Source of the DNA: Alicyclobacillus tolerans | GTDB taxonomy: Bacteria; Bacillota; Bacilli; Alicyclobacillales; Alicyclobacillaceae | Assembly: GCF_021739485.1 (NCBI RefSeq) | Contig: NZ_JAJFNK010000039.1 | Coordinates: forward strand, 1-48,332 | Length of the DNA stretch: 48,332 bases | Reading direction: 5' to 3' | Part shown: positions 1 to 8,795 of the stretch, piece by piece | Position numbering within the stretch: position 1 is the stretch's first letter | How the letters are laid out: the number at the start of each line of letters is the position of its first letter | Translations under genes and position numbers: made by a program | Notes under the pieces: generated by a model | Databases searched by the model: none | The model's input: only the letters and a program-made list of their open reading frames with translations | Told to the model about the DNA's origin: nothing

Positions 1-44
1 TCTCAAATATACATCCTTTGCTCACTTCGAGCACTTTGCGTCTC

Positions 45-110
45 TCTTACAGTGTTCAGTTTTCAAGGAACCACATGTTTCAACTTGCTTGCCGCGTTTG
101 AAGCGGCGAG
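45..110 (-). promoter_or_regulatory. rRNA-operon leader-like sequence (boxA-type) and hairpin
   Basis: Read on the minus strand, positions 72-52 give GGTTCCTTGAAAACTGAACAC. This resembles the boxA-type element found in Bacillales rRNA leaders and 16S-23S spacers. Just upstream (88-110) is a hairpin with arms CTTGCCGC and GCGGCGAG. The following bases run off the left edge with no open frame. I infer that an rRNA operon, or its internal spacer, lies immediately left of the window and is transcribed leftwards. The call rests on memory of the element, because no rRNA gene is in view. Confidence 0.45.
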
Positions 111-216
111 AAGTAATATATCATGGATTTATACCTAAGATCCACTGGTATTTTAAGGAATGAGATGGGACAACCACCTGCGCTGTTGTTCTGCCGCTCT
201 GTGAATCACGTCAGAG

Positions 217-966
217 TCAGATCTCAGCACTGGTAGACCAACCCGCCAGACGATGTTTCAGTGGTCTGAGCATCAGCCGGTCAAACAGCCAAGACAGAAA
301 TCCTACCACCAAAATCCCCAACATCACGGCAGCCGGGTTCCCGGTCTGTCCGTTTGTGGAAATGAAGTACCCCAACCCTGCGTTTCCACCGATCATCTCT
401 GCGGCCACCAAAGATCTCCAGGCCACGCCAAAACCCACGTAGATGCCAGTGATGGCCGCAGGTGCTACCTCCGGCAAATACACGTACAAGCCAAGCTTCC
501 AACCCGTCGCCCCGAGCATTCGGGCCGCCCGGATATGCGATTCTTGAATCCGCTCGACCCCTTGCATGACGCTGATAACCACTGGGAAGAATGAAGCCAT
601 GAAAATTACCGCAACCATGGACGAATTGCCCAGCCCAAACATGACAATAAACAAGGGTGCCCATGCCAATGGCGGGGTTGCCTGAAAAAAGGACACAACT
701 GGCGACAGCATGTTTCTCAAAACCTCACTGAGCCCCGCCAACAGCCCTATCAACAACGCGATCAACGTCGCGAACCCGAACCCCACCGCTATGCGGGCGA
801 GACTTAAACCTACATCTCCATAAAACTGCAGTTGCCGAAACTGGACACCCATTTGGACAAGCACATCGGTTGGACTCGGGAAAACGTACGACGGATACCG
901 GCTGGCGATGGCATACCATACCAGTATCAAGATCGGGATCGACAGCCATGAATACCAACGCCTCAT
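217..966 (-). CDS. ABC transporter permease, NitT/TauT (SsuC-like) family
   Basis: A 249-residue inner-membrane permease of the nitrate/sulfonate/taurine importer family, at its usual length. About six hydrophobic segments are visible, starting with a signal-anchor-like helix at residues 7-22. The cytoplasmic coupling loop, with its EAA-type motif, lies around residues 140-165 (ARMLGATGWKLGLYVYLPEV). It is the last gene of a three-gene operon, starting 4 nt after the binding-protein gene. Its ribosome site (AAGGG) lies inside the last codons of that gene, so translation is probably coupled. The substrate cannot be read from the sequence: sulfonates, nitrate, pyrimidine precursors and aromatic acids are all used by this family. 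Confidence 0.9.
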   Translation of the reverse strand: MRRWYSWLSIPILILVWYAIASRYPSYVFPSPTDVLVQMGVQFRQLQFYGDVGLSLARIAVGFGFATLIALLIGLLAGLSEVLRNMLSPVVSFFQATPPLAWAPLFIVMFGLGNSSMVAVIFMASFFPVVISVMQGVERIQESHIRAARMLGATGWKLGLYVYLPEVAPAAITGIYVGFGVAWRSLVAAEMIGGNAGLGYFISTNGQTGNPAAVMLGILVVGFLSWLFDRLMLRPLKHRLAGWSTSAEI

Positions 967-969
967 CGC

Positions 970-1968
970 TTAGTTCCCTTGTACGTACTTCGAGTCAATG
1001 ATGGAGCTCACTGTGAACGGTTTTTGGATGTCTCCAATACGGTATACGGCGTCCGCTAATTTCTGATAGAGGTTCAAATCGGACGGACTGAAGTCCGCCG
1101 TGAAATGCATATCTTTTCGCGCCTCAGCAATGACTTGCTCCGGAGTATAGTTACGGGTGCCAGTGTGAATGGCGGCGATGTTAAATTCCTTCGCCAAGTC
1201 TTCGTTAGCTTGTTGAGGATGATTTTTCAAAAATCGGATCGCATCCTTATGCCCTTGAACAAATTTGTTGACGAGATTGGGGTGAGATTGCAGAAAATTG
1301 TTTGTCGCAATCACCACCAGACCGGGATCCGGGGTCGTTTGAAGCACTTTGTCATTTCTCAACTCAGCGAACGTGAGGAACGGCTCACCCATCATGGCTG
1401 CAGCTACATTCCCACTCGCTATGGCCGCTTCCATATTCTGTTGCGGAACGACACGGATGTTTACATCCTTTTGAGTCAAGTGAGCTTCTGGCAACAGAAA
1501 TCCTCTCAACAAGATGTCGTTTCCACTCCCAGGGCCCACGGTCGCAATGGTTTTACCGCGAAAATCGGCAACCGTTTTTTCAGGAGCATTCGATTTGGTG
1601 ACCAATCCGAACTGGCCAGATTCCACATTGGCGATGACCTTGATTTGCATCCCGCGTGATCCCCAAGCGACTGCCTGTGGGATTCCGGCATATCCAATGT
1701 CAATTTGCTGGGATGCCATTGCTTTGTACAAATCGGGACCGTTTGCAAATGCGTAAAACTGTGCGTTGATGCCGTCCTTTTTGAAGATCCCTTCGTCTTT
1801 GCCGATGATTGCGGGAGCCTCGCCCAAGATTTTTACATAGCCGATATGCACAACTGGATCGCCTGCTGCTTTGCTCTGGGCAGGGTTCTGGCCACAACCG
1901 GAAACCCCTGCCATCGAAAAAAGTGCGATAGAGGTTAGAGATAAAATGGTTTTCTTCGATCTCTTCAT
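970..1968 (-). CDS. NitT/TauT-type substrate-binding lipoprotein
   Basis: Extracytoplasmic binding protein that delivers substrate to the neighbouring permease and ATPase. The N-terminus MKRSKKTILSLTS leads into a hydrophobic stretch and a lipobox ending SGC at about residue 25, so it should be a lipid-anchored protein. The body shows the SsuA/TauA/NMT1-like pattern, including an early GYVK segment and ATVGPGSGNDILLRGFL in the middle. An in-frame ATG at 2001 would add 11 residues before the signal peptide. I prefer 1968 because the signal sequence begins there, although the ribosome site (GTGGGGG) is unremarkable. The ligand is unknown. Confidence 0.85.
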   Translation of the reverse strand: MKRSKKTILSLTSIALFSMAGVSGCGQNPAQSKAAGDPVVHIGYVKILGEAPAIIGKDEGIFKKDGINAQFYAFANGPDLYKAMASQQIDIGYAGIPQAVAWGSRGMQIKVIANVESGQFGLVTKSNAPEKTVADFRGKTIATVGPGSGNDILLRGFLLPEAHLTQKDVNIRVVPQQNMEAAIASGNVAAAMMGEPFLTFAELRNDKVLQTTPDPGLVVIATNNFLQSHPNLVNKFVQGHKDAIRFLKNHPQQANEDLAKEFNIAAIHTGTRNYTPEQVIAEARKDMHFTADFSPSDLNLYQKLADAVYRIGDIQKPFTVSSIIDSKYVQGN

Positions 1969-2012
1969 GTCTAATGGCCCCCACTCACGAATTCCATTCA
2001 TCTTTCCACTTT

Positions 2013-2819
2013 CTACTGATGTGAACTTTTCAGGTGGTCCATAAAATACTGTTTGTATTCGTTGAACCGCGCCGAAGTGCGAATACTTGGCTGCCGTATA
2101 TCCCCGAGATCGACGTCGATGACTTCCTCAATTCGTCCCGGTTTCGTTTTCATCAGCAATACGGAATCGGACAAATAAATAGCCTCATCGATGCTGTGTG
2201 TTACCAAAACCACGGTGGTATTCAACTGCTCCCGGATCTTCAGCAGTTCGACCTGCAGGTCATCCCGGGTTTGTGCATCCAAAGCACTAAAAGGCTCATC
2301 CATCAACAAAATGGCCGGTTCCATGACCAGGGTCCTGGCCAACGCGACGCGTTGCCTCATGCCCCCGGACAAGTTCTGAATCCGCTCCGCTTCGCGTCCA
2401 TGCAGCCCGACCAAATGCAGCATGGCTCGCGCCCGCTCGTGCCTCGCTCGCTTATCCACACGGTTCATTTTCAAGCCAAAGGCGACGTTTTCAATGACGT
2501 TTAACCAGGGAAAGAGGGCCAAGTCCTGAAAAACGACTCCCCGCTCAGTCCCCGGTTGGTCGACCTTTCTTCCCTCCATTTCCACGGTCCCCGTCTGGGG
2601 TCGACAAAAGCCAGCCAAAACATTCAACAGTGTGCTTTTACCGCACCCACTCGGTCCGATGATGCTGACGAAATCGCCTTCTCGAACTTGAAATGAGATA
2701 TTCTCCAGAATTAGCTCCTCTCCAAACCTCAGCGTGACACCATCTGCGCTCAACAATGGCTTCCTGCCTTGGCTGCTAAGTAGCCGTTGCTCCTTATCGT
2801 CTTTCAATTGGGTGTTCAT
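2013..2819 (-). CDS. ABC transporter ATP-binding protein, NitT/TauT family
   Basis: Cytoplasmic ATPase that powers the importer encoded downstream. Every nucleotide-binding motif is present: Walker A GPSGCGKST, signature LSGGMRQRVALARTL, Walker B AILLMDEPFSALD and the switch histidine in VLVTHSIDEA. Its 268 residues match SsuB/TauB-type ATPases. The start is ATG at 2819, preceded by a GGGGTG ribosome site. It is the first gene of the operon, 11-44 nt from the binding-protein start depending on which start is used, and sits directly behind the sigma-A promoter at 2879-2907. An ATPase-first order is unusual but not unique. Confidence 0.92.
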   Translation of the reverse strand: MNTQLKDDKEQRLLSSQGRKPLLSADGVTLRFGEELILENISFQVREGDFVSIIGPSGCGKSTLLNVLAGFCRPQTGTVEMEGRKVDQPGTERGVVFQDLALFPWLNVIENVAFGLKMNRVDKRARHERARAMLHLVGLHGREAERIQNLSGGMRQRVALARTLVMEPAILLMDEPFSALDAQTRDDLQVELLKIREQLNTTVVLVTHSIDEAIYLSDSVLLMKTKPGRIEEVIDVDLGDIRQPSIRTSARFNEYKQYFMDHLKSSHQ

Positions 2820-2878
2820 TCATGTCACCCCGCATCTTTAATTCCGACTAAAATAATATGTTTATAGTATTTTAAAAC

Positions 2879-2907
2879 AATATAATACGTTATCCATATT
2901 TCGTCAA
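2879..2907 (-). promoter_or_regulatory. Sigma-A promoter of the NitT/TauT operon
   Basis: The minus strand shows -35 TTGACG (2907-2902), exactly 17 nt, then -10 TATATT (2884-2879). About 60 nt separate it from the ATPase start codon. No other gene on this strand could use it. Confidence 0.65.
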
Positions 2908-3290
2908 CCGTACGGTGCATACGACCTACAGTTGTCCCCTTCTCGCCCTAGGTCTTGCACCCTGATGTCGGTCGGACTCGGATAAAACGGTGTGGTACAA
3001 CCTCTTGCTTTTGTACCTTTTCATAATCCTGCGGGAAATGAACGTTTGAGTGTTAACGCTGTGCAAACCTGACGTGGAAATACCCATCCGCTTTCTCGGC
3101 CGTGTGCTTACGACGCGGCCAAACTGAGGATTTCGGGGCAATAGTTTCTCGTTTTAAAAATTGTCACGTGGCAGTACTGAGGACAAAAAAGAAACCGGGG
3201 GTCTCTTAGATTAAGAGGACAAACGAATGCCTAATATTCTTACTTGCCATATAGCGGCACAATCAAACACCTTCATCGCCAACAAACAGC
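2908..3290. other. Intergenic stretch with no recognisable gene
   Basis: Between the NitT operon promoter and the Liv terminator I see no convincing gene. A 71-codon minus frame at 2926-3141 is rich in Arg and Ser and matches nothing I recognise. It may be a decayed sequence. Confidence 0.4.
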
Positions 3291-3325
3291 AGCCCCCACC
3301 GGCGTATTAGACCGCGATGGGGGCC
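3291..3325 (-). terminator. Hairpin terminator downstream of the liv operon
   Basis: Arms AGCCCCCA (3291-3298) and TGGGGGCC (3318-3325) form a GC-rich stem. On the minus strand it is followed by the T-rich GCTGTTTGTT. It lies 130 nt past livF, the last gene of the operon. Confidence 0.5.
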
Positions 3326-3455
3326 ATTCAAATTTCACCATATCGGCTCGCTAACAATTGTGCCTAGCGGCAACCGGACTCGGCAGAACTCGGGTAAAAT
3401 CAAAAATCTAAAATGAAGAATCGGAACGTTGTGCAAGATGCCCTCTCCGGACAGC

Positions 3456-4160
3456 CTAGAGGCCAAGATTGGACATAACCTCTTCATCGTCGTACAAATT
3501 GTCGCCGGTTCGTTCCATCTTAATAAGCCCTTTGTCCAAAATGTACAAATGCTTGGACAGCCGCAAAGTCCACCGCGCATTTTGCTCGGCAATCAAGACC
3601 CCAACGCCGCGTTTCAAAAGCTCTCGAATGTGTTCTCCCATCTGCTGCACCACCTGAGGAGCCAAACCTTCAGTAGGCTCGTCAAGCAGCAGAAAACTGG
3701 GGTTGACCAAGAGTGCTCGAGCCATTTTTAGCATTTGATTCTGGCCTCCAGAAAGCACCCCGGCTTGCACATTGAGGCGTTCGCGAAGACCTGGGAATAC
3801 GGTCAACACATCTTCAATTGCCTGCCGTTTGTTGACAGAACGAGGGACTGCCATCTCCAGATTATCCCTGACGGTTAACCGAGCAAACGCGCGCCGACCC
3901 GCAGGCACGTAAACAACACCGGATTTGGAGATGCGATGGGAAGGCAAACCCAAAAGAGACGCTTCGCCGAGTTGGACATGGCCCATGGCCTTATCCATGA
4001 GTCCGGCGATGGATAGGAAGGTAGTCGTCTTGCCCACACCGTTCCGTCCTAAGAGAGCCACGCATTCAGCTTCTTTTACCGTTAGCGTAACCCCCTGGAG
4101 CACGTGGCTCTGTCCGTAGTAAGCGTGCAGATCTCGAATCTCCAGGCTCTTATTTGCCAT
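3456..4160 (-). CDS. livF: Branched-chain amino acid-type ABC transporter ATPase LivF
   Basis: Second ATPase of the Liv-type importer, 234 residues. It has Walker A GRNGVGKTT, signature LSGGQNQMLKMARAL and Walker B FLLLDEPTEGLA, the last being the LivF-type form. ATG at 4160 is chosen. It shares one base with the livG stop (TGATG) and has GGGGGGAG about 11 nt upstream. A GTG one codon earlier (4163) is possible but less natural. It is the last gene of livK-H-M-G-F. The family also contains urea and amide importers, so the substrate stays open. Confidence 0.9.
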   Translation of the reverse strand: MANKSLEIRDLHAYYGQSHVLQGVTLTVKEAECVALLGRNGVGKTTTFLSIAGLMDKAMGHVQLGEASLLGLPSHRISKSGVVYVPAGRRAFARLTVRDNLEMAVPRSVNKRQAIEDVLTVFPGLRERLNVQAGVLSGGQNQMLKMARALLVNPSFLLLDEPTEGLAPQVVQQMGEHIRELLKRGVGVLIAEQNARWTLRLSKHLYILDKGLIKMERTGDNLYDDEEVMSNLGL

Positions 4161-4924
4161 CACTCGTCCACTCCCCCCAGGTACGCGCTGATGACTTCAG
4201 GATTCGATCGCACCGCACTCGGCTCACCCTCAGCCAAAACACTGCCCCCGACCAATACCGTAATCTGTTGGGCCATACCAAATACCACGTCCATATCGTG
4301 TTCGCTCAAAATAATCGTCAACTTCAACTCTCGCCAAATTTTACGAAGTAAATCGACGCTTTTCTGCGTCTCATAAGGCGACATGCCTGCAGTAGGCTCA
4401 TCTAGCAGCAAAATCTTCGGCGAGGGAGCCAGTGCAATGGCTAGTTCCAGAGCCCTCTGGTCACCATGAGCCAAAATCCCGGCCTTATGGTTTCTGTGTT
4501 CGTACAGCCCGACAAGGTCCAACACCTCGTCCGCTCTTTTCTCTACTTGCTCACCCGGGCGGGTCCAAAATCGTACGGTACGACGTGAAAAACCCAGTAA
4601 TGCCGTAACCACGTTCTCGTGGACAGTCATCGAGGGGAAAATATTGGTGGTCTGAAAGGCCCGAGTAACGCCCATCTGTGCGACTTCATGGGCCCGCCGT
4701 CCACTGATGACATGGTTTCCCATGCGGACTTCTCCTGCAGACGGATGAATATGTCCGGTCATCAGGTTGAACAAGGTGGTTTTTCCGGCACCATTGGGTC
4801 CGATGACCGCCCGGATTTCGCCCTCTTTCACGTTGATGTTGACATTATTTACAGCCGTAAAGGCGCCAAACCTGCGTGTAAGTCCGCTCGTGGTTAGCGA
4901 TGCGGCGGTCGTCGTTTCTATCAC
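4160..4924 (-). CDS. livG: Branched-chain amino acid-type ABC transporter ATPase LivG
   Basis: First ATPase of the Liv-type importer, 254 residues. Walker A is GPNGAGKTT and Walker B is ILLLDEPTAGM followed by the LivG-typical SPYET. The signature is the relaxed LAHGDQRALELAIAL form common in this subfamily. The start is GTG at 4924, overlapping the livM stop by 4 nt (GTGA), which implies translational coupling. The order permease-permease-ATPase-ATPase is standard for Liv operons. Confidence 0.9.
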   Translation of the reverse strand: MIETTTAASLTTSGLTRRFGAFTAVNNVNINVKEGEIRAVIGPNGAGKTTLFNLMTGHIHPSAGEVRMGNHVISGRRAHEVAQMGVTRAFQTTNIFPSMTVHENVVTALLGFSRRTVRFWTRPGEQVEKRADEVLDLVGLYEHRNHKAGILAHGDQRALELAIALAPSPKILLLDEPTAGMSPYETQKSVDLLRKIWRELKLTIILSEHDMDVVFGMAQQITVLVGGSVLAEGEPSAVRSNPEVISAYLGGVDE

Positions 4925-5937
4925 GCCGTTCTCCCCTTCCCATCGGGTATCTCACGTCTACTTTGAGAGCGGCGACGGATCCATTGGATGAAATCGATGA
5001 CACCGCCACCAAAGCCCTTGGGATAAACCAGTACCAACAGCAATGTCACCGCGCCCACCAATAGAGGCCACTGGGTTGTGAAGGTTCCAATCACCTGCTC
5101 CAAGAACAGGTAGATAAACGAGCCAATCGCTGGCCCGAGATAAAGCCCCATTCCCCCGAGCACGGCCATGAGTACGGGTTCTCCCGATGTGGTCCAGTCA
5201 AGAATCCCCGGGGTGACCTGTTGTTGAAAGACGACATACAGCACCCCGGCCATGCCGGCAACGAATCCAGCAATGACAAAGGCCAACACATGGTGCCAGT
5301 ACACATGAATGCCAACAGCCTCGGCTCGAGTGCGATTTTCCTTAATAGCCTGCAGCGCCAGGCCAAAAGACGAGCGACGCACCCAATAAAGCAGCACCGT
5401 GACAACGGCAGCAACAATCAGGACGAATTCGAAATTCGTAACAGTTCCCGAAATGGCATTGGGAATATTAATCCCCGGAATACCCGTTTCCCCACCGGTA
5501 AAGTGGTAAAGCGCGTTGCATATCTCGTAGGCCAGTTGTGAAAACCCTAATGTCAGCAAAGCAAAGTATAGAGTCGACGTTCTCAAAGACAAAATGGCCA
5601 CCAATCCTGCGACCACAGCAGCCATAACCGGCGCGACAATAAACCCAATCCAAAATGGGAATCCGTGCGTCCATAAGAGTGCGGCGGCATATGCTCCCCA
5701 CCCAAAGAACACGGCTTGCCCAAAGCTCAATACGCCGCTAAATCCTACCAAAAAATTGGTAGAGATAGCGAACAAGGCGTATACCACCATAGTTAGAGCG
5801 AGAAACTGTGAGGACTGGGAAAGCACGAACGGTCCCAAAGCCAATACAATCAGAACACCGACCCATATTGCGACCGCGCCAATGTTCCTCTTGCGCCGTG
5901 ACAGTGTATGCGGTATGGCTTGAACATCTGGCTGCAT
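4921..5937 (-). CDS. livM: Branched-chain amino acid-type ABC transporter permease LivM
   Basis: Integral membrane permease of about 338 residues with eight to ten hydrophobic segments. It shows the family block FGVGFSGVLSFGQAVFFGWGAYAAA-type near residue 70 (here LVGFSGVLSFGQAVFFGWGA) and the coupling-loop segment SSFGLALQAIKENRTRAEAV. ATG at 5937 (MQPDVQ) is preferred. It follows the livH stop directly and has AAGGAGGAG at a suitable distance. A longer reading from TTG at 5958 would place the ribosome site inside the gene. The C-terminal tail is basic (RRRSQSRRE). Confidence 0.9.
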   Translation of the reverse strand: MQPDVQAIPHTLSRRKRNIGAVAIWVGVLIVLALGPFVLSQSSQFLALTMVVYALFAISTNFLVGFSGVLSFGQAVFFGWGAYAAALLWTHGFPFWIGFIVAPVMAAVVAGLVAILSLRTSTLYFALLTLGFSQLAYEICNALYHFTGGETGIPGINIPNAISGTVTNFEFVLIVAAVVTVLLYWVRRSSFGLALQAIKENRTRAEAVGIHVYWHHVLAFVIAGFVAGMAGVLYVVFQQQVTPGILDWTTSGEPVLMAVLGGMGLYLGPAIGSFIYLFLEQVIGTFTTQWPLLVGAVTLLLVLVYPKGFGGGVIDFIQWIRRRSQSRREIPDGKGRTA

Positions 5938-5938
5938 T

Positions 5939-6820
5939 CTAAAACTCCTCCTTACCAAAAAGTCCCCGTGGGCGAATGATAAGGACGATCACCATCACGA
6001 AGTAAATTGACGCTTCAGCGACGTTCGGAAAGTAAGTGGCTCCGAAGGACTCAGCCAATCCAATGATGACCGCGCCCAACAAAGCTCCATTGATACTTCC
6101 CAGTCCACCGACGACCGCGACCACAAACGATTGCACTAAAATGCTTAGGTCGATACCTGGTCCCACTGACATTTCAGGAGCAATGAGGGCGCCCCCCAAC
6201 GCTGCCAAAAATGCACCTACTGCAAATGCCACGGTATACAATCGGCGTACATTGACTCCGATGGTAGATAAGAGTTCGTGATCTTCCACTGCAGCCCGCA
6301 ACAATCGGCCGATTCCCGTTCGATTGTTGAACAGCCACAGTGCGAAGAAGATGATCAAAGCAAAGACAATCAAAAAGACATAATATACGGGAATTGACGC
6401 ACTCCCCAGAGTCATGGTCCCGGAAATGGATGCCGGGCTTGGCGGCGTGTTCGTCGAAGAGCCCCAGACATCCAAAGCCACTTGTTCGAATACCAGCATC
6501 AAGGCCCAAGTCGCCAGGAGCTGCAGTAAATGCTCCCCTTTGTACAAACGGCGCAATACTAAAAACTCGATGACGATCCCCAGAACCAAGACCACCACGG
6601 CCGATAACAAGAAAGCTGCCACGAAGCCCAATAGGTGGTGGTCAAACTTTTGGAAAGTGATCGTCAGCAGATAGGCACCAAACATATAAAAAGAGCCATG
6701 TGTCATATTGATGACGCGCATTGTCCCAAAGACAAGGGTCATGCCGCTAGCGACGATAAACAATACTGCAGCAATCGAGAGACCAGATAATACTTGTACC
6801 AATAGGGTTCCCCCGGACAT
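5939..6820 (-). CDS. livH: Branched-chain amino acid-type ABC transporter permease LivH
   Basis: Integral membrane permease, 293 residues. Near the N-terminus is the LivH block GMTLVFGTMRVINMTHGSFY, and near the C-terminus VVGGLGSINGALLGAVIIGL, followed by IRPRGLFGK. The start is ATG at 6820 with AAAGGAG nine bases upstream. It lies 80 nt after the binding-protein gene, and a stem-loop in that gap probably sets different protein levels. Confidence 0.9.
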   Translation of the reverse strand: MSGGTLLVQVLSGLSIAAVLFIVASGMTLVFGTMRVINMTHGSFYMFGAYLLTITFQKFDHHLLGFVAAFLLSAVVVLVLGIVIEFLVLRRLYKGEHLLQLLATWALMLVFEQVALDVWGSSTNTPPSPASISGTMTLGSASIPVYYVFLIVFALIIFFALWLFNNRTGIGRLLRAAVEDHELLSTIGVNVRRLYTVAFAVGAFLAALGGALIAPEMSVGPGIDLSILVQSFVVAVVGGLGSINGALLGAVIIGLAESFGATYFPNVAEASIYFVMVIVLIIRPRGLFGKEEF

Positions 6821-6851
6821 CGGGCATGACTCCTTTCCATCTGATTAGAGC

Positions 6852-6881
6852 AGCGCGAGCACCCTTATGGACACTCGCGCT
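6852..6881 (-). terminator. Intercistronic stem-loop between binding protein and permease
   Basis: Arms AGCGCGAG (6852-6859) and CTCGCGCT (6874-6881) pair perfectly. The T-run lies on the plus-strand side (GTTTTTC) and is weak on the transcribed strand. I therefore read it as a processing or partial attenuation hairpin that raises the binding protein over the permeases, rather than a full terminator. Confidence 0.45.
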
Positions 6882-6900
6882 ACTGTTTTTCCCTTGCCGG

Positions 6901-8214
6901 TTAGTTCCCCGAGCTTTGGAGTTGCGCTTTCGTGGGAGGTGCTTCTTTAATGTTGTTCCAAGATGCGTCGATGGTTGGATTGTATTGGGCAAAGCCGAAC
7001 TTGCTTTGGCCTTTGTTACTGATAACCCCGATATACTCCGGAATTTCGGCCTGATGGTCAGCAGCCCGGATTGTATAGCTGCCGAAGATGGTCGGGATGG
7101 TAGCACCTGCCAGAGCCTGGCTCACCTTGGTAGAGTTAAAGGAGTTTGCCTTTTTGACCCCATATACCCACGCGTCAAACGCCTTCGTACCGAGCATGGA
7201 ATACGCCGACGGCCAACTTCCGTATTTGGTATGGTATTGGTTGGCCCACGTCGTGACCTGTGGGTGCTGTGAGGTCAAGGTCCACCAGCCGCCACGGGAA
7301 AATCCGATGGCACCGTAAGGAGCCTGACTTCCTAACGCTTGCAAATCGACAGAACCCCACTGGGCAACCATGTGGGTCTTTTTAAACAAATTGTACCCTT
7401 CGGCTTCTTTGGTAAAGGTCAGCAGGTCAGAGCCGTAAATCCCACCAAACACGGCCTGGGGATGTGCAGCCAAAATGGCAGAGATGTTGCTGGTAAAACT
7501 CGAAGCGCCTAATGCTGGCCATTGTTGGCCCACCAATGTGTAGTGAACGCCCAGTTTCTTTAAGGCCGCCAGGAATCCGGCAACTTCGGCACGGCCGTAG
7601 TTATAGTTTGGAGAAATGGTATAAATTTTCGTCCAGCCGTTTTGCTTAAACGCTAACGCCGCTGCCATCGGTTCCATGTCTGTGTTGGGCACAAGGGAGA
7701 AGAAGTACGGCGTGTACTGTGAGGTGCGCGTAAAGACCGCGTCGTTGAACGTATAGGAGAACAAGATTTTATGGAATTTCTTCGCATCCGGTACTTCATA
7801 CGCCCCGTCCCCGCTGCTCACGCCCCCGAACAGAGCGACCGCATGGTCTTGCTGGATAGCCTGTCGGGTCAGGGTGCTTGCAAGACTAGGCGTGGATTCG
7901 GTGTTAAGAACCTTTAAAACAACCTTCTTCCCTAAAAGCCCGCCTTTGGCATTGAGGGCATCCACGGCCATTTGTAAAGCGTTGTTTCCCGGAACCCCTA
8001 ACGATGCCGCAGGGCCGGACGTGGCTCTGAGCGAGACAATCGTAACAGTCCCGCCAGAACTAGATCCACTAGAACCGCCCGACGAATTGCTCGTGGACGA
8101 ATTCGAACCACCTGAGGAATTGCTCGTGGACGAAGCCGAACCGCATCCTGCCAACATACCAACGCTTAGCAAGGCGGTGGCGGCACCAAATACAACTTTT
8201 CTTTTCACTTCCAT
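6901..8214 (-). CDS. Liv-type extracellular substrate-binding lipoprotein
   Basis: Periplasmic-binding-fold type I protein (Leu/Ile/Val, amide or urea-binding family), 437 residues, and first gene of the Liv operon. The signal peptide MEVKRKVVFGAATALLSVG ends in lipobox LAGC, followed by a Ser/Asn/Gly-rich linker of about 30 residues (roughly 25-55) that tethers it to the membrane. The folded domain begins at TVTIVSLRATSGPAASLG. GGVSSGDG and the aromatic-rich YTISPNYNYGR are typical of the fold. ATG at 8214 has AAAGGGG nine bases upstream. Leucine specificity is not proven, because amide-binding relatives look similar. A perfect inverted repeat overlaps its promoter. Confidence 0.88.
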   Translation of the reverse strand: MEVKRKVVFGAATALLSVGMLAGCGSASSTSNSSGGSNSSTSNSSGGSSGSSSGGTVTIVSLRATSGPAASLGVPGNNALQMAVDALNAKGGLLGKKVVLKVLNTESTPSLASTLTRQAIQQDHAVALFGGVSSGDGAYEVPDAKKFHKILFSYTFNDAVFTRTSQYTPYFFSLVPNTDMEPMAAALAFKQNGWTKIYTISPNYNYGRAEVAGFLAALKKLGVHYTLVGQQWPALGASSFTSNISAILAAHPQAVFGGIYGSDLLTFTKEAEGYNLFKKTHMVAQWGSVDLQALGSQAPYGAIGFSRGGWWTLTSQHPQVTTWANQYHTKYGSWPSAYSMLGTKAFDAWVYGVKKANSFNSTKVSQALAGATIPTIFGSYTIRAADHQAEIPEYIGVISNKGQSKFGFAQYNPTIDASWNNIKEAPPTKAQLQSSGN

Positions 8215-8416
8215 ACGTTTATACCCCTTTCTTGTGCGGACAGTCTTAATTTCTAAGTTTCATGTACTGGACAGTTCGCTCCGTCTTTGGCACCCAGCAG
8301 GAACAACAGCTCGAGAGTGGGCCCAACTCTCACTTCTAAAACGCTTACATAAGACAACACCTTTTTCTGTTTTTCAATTTGAATCCCCCTTTTTGATTCA
8401 ATAATCAGTTTTTTCT
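8215..8416 (-). other. Leader of the liv operon (about 200 nt)
   Basis: This lies between the predicted promoter (8422-8450) and the binding-protein ATG. It contains a GAGAGT/ACTCTC hairpin (8313-8331) but no T-box or riboswitch motif I can recognise. The length allows some leader control. Confidence 0.3.
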
Positions 8417-8439
8417 GTGTTATTGTCTTACAATAACAC
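8417..8439. promoter_or_regulatory. Perfect inverted repeat, candidate operator of liv
   Basis: GTGTTATTGT (8417-8426), 3 nt, then ACAATAACAC (8430-8439) is a perfect 10-bp inverted repeat. It overlaps the predicted -10 of the liv promoter, where a dimeric repressor of TetR or similar type would block RNA polymerase. No regulator gene is adjacent. Confidence 0.55.
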
Positions 8440-8450
8440 TCTTAAGTCAA
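8422..8450 (-). promoter_or_regulatory. Predicted promoter of the liv operon
   Basis: On the minus strand, -35 TTGACT (8450-8445), 17 nt, then GACAAT (8427-8422) as a 4/6 match to -10. The spacing is ideal. The -10 hexamer sits inside the inverted repeat 8417-8439. Confidence 0.45.
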
Positions 8451-8795
8451 TATTAATAATTACGTATATTTCTGTGATTTAAATCGACGTGAACTTGCTG
8501 AGTTAGGTAAAAACCCCATACTTTCCCTCCTTTCCATGACAAAGTCCGTCCATCGCTGGATTTTAGCGAAAAAAATGGCACGCTATCACCATTTTCTTTA
8601 GTAAAGAGTATTCTGTGTTTATCTAATTTTCCTTGAAATTGAAATTTTATATCTTTTAAGATTTTGTGTAATTAATCCCATTACACTTTCACTAGAGGCA
8701 TGCTAAACTTGGCGGCGGAATACTGAAGTGATGACGACGGCATAATCGTCAAACAATCCTGTTTTGTTCGTTCCTCCAACTCGCTCTCGCTTACT
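8451..8795. other. AT-rich intergenic region
   Basis: AT-rich stretch between the liv promoter and the 3' end of the 8796-9260 gene. I found no open frame with a ribosome site and no clear terminator. Confidence 0.4.

Noticed and set aside
2926..3141. 71-codon minus-strand open frame
   Set aside because: No ribosome site, Arg/Ser-rich composition and no recognisable motif.
5935..5958. Longer livM start at TTG 5958
   Set aside because: It would include the AAGGAGGAG ribosome site inside the gene and overlap livH; ATG 5937 fits better.
8221..8400. Possible T-box or riboswitch in the liv leader
   Set aside because: A hairpin is present, but there is no T-box sequence, specifier loop or known riboswitch core.
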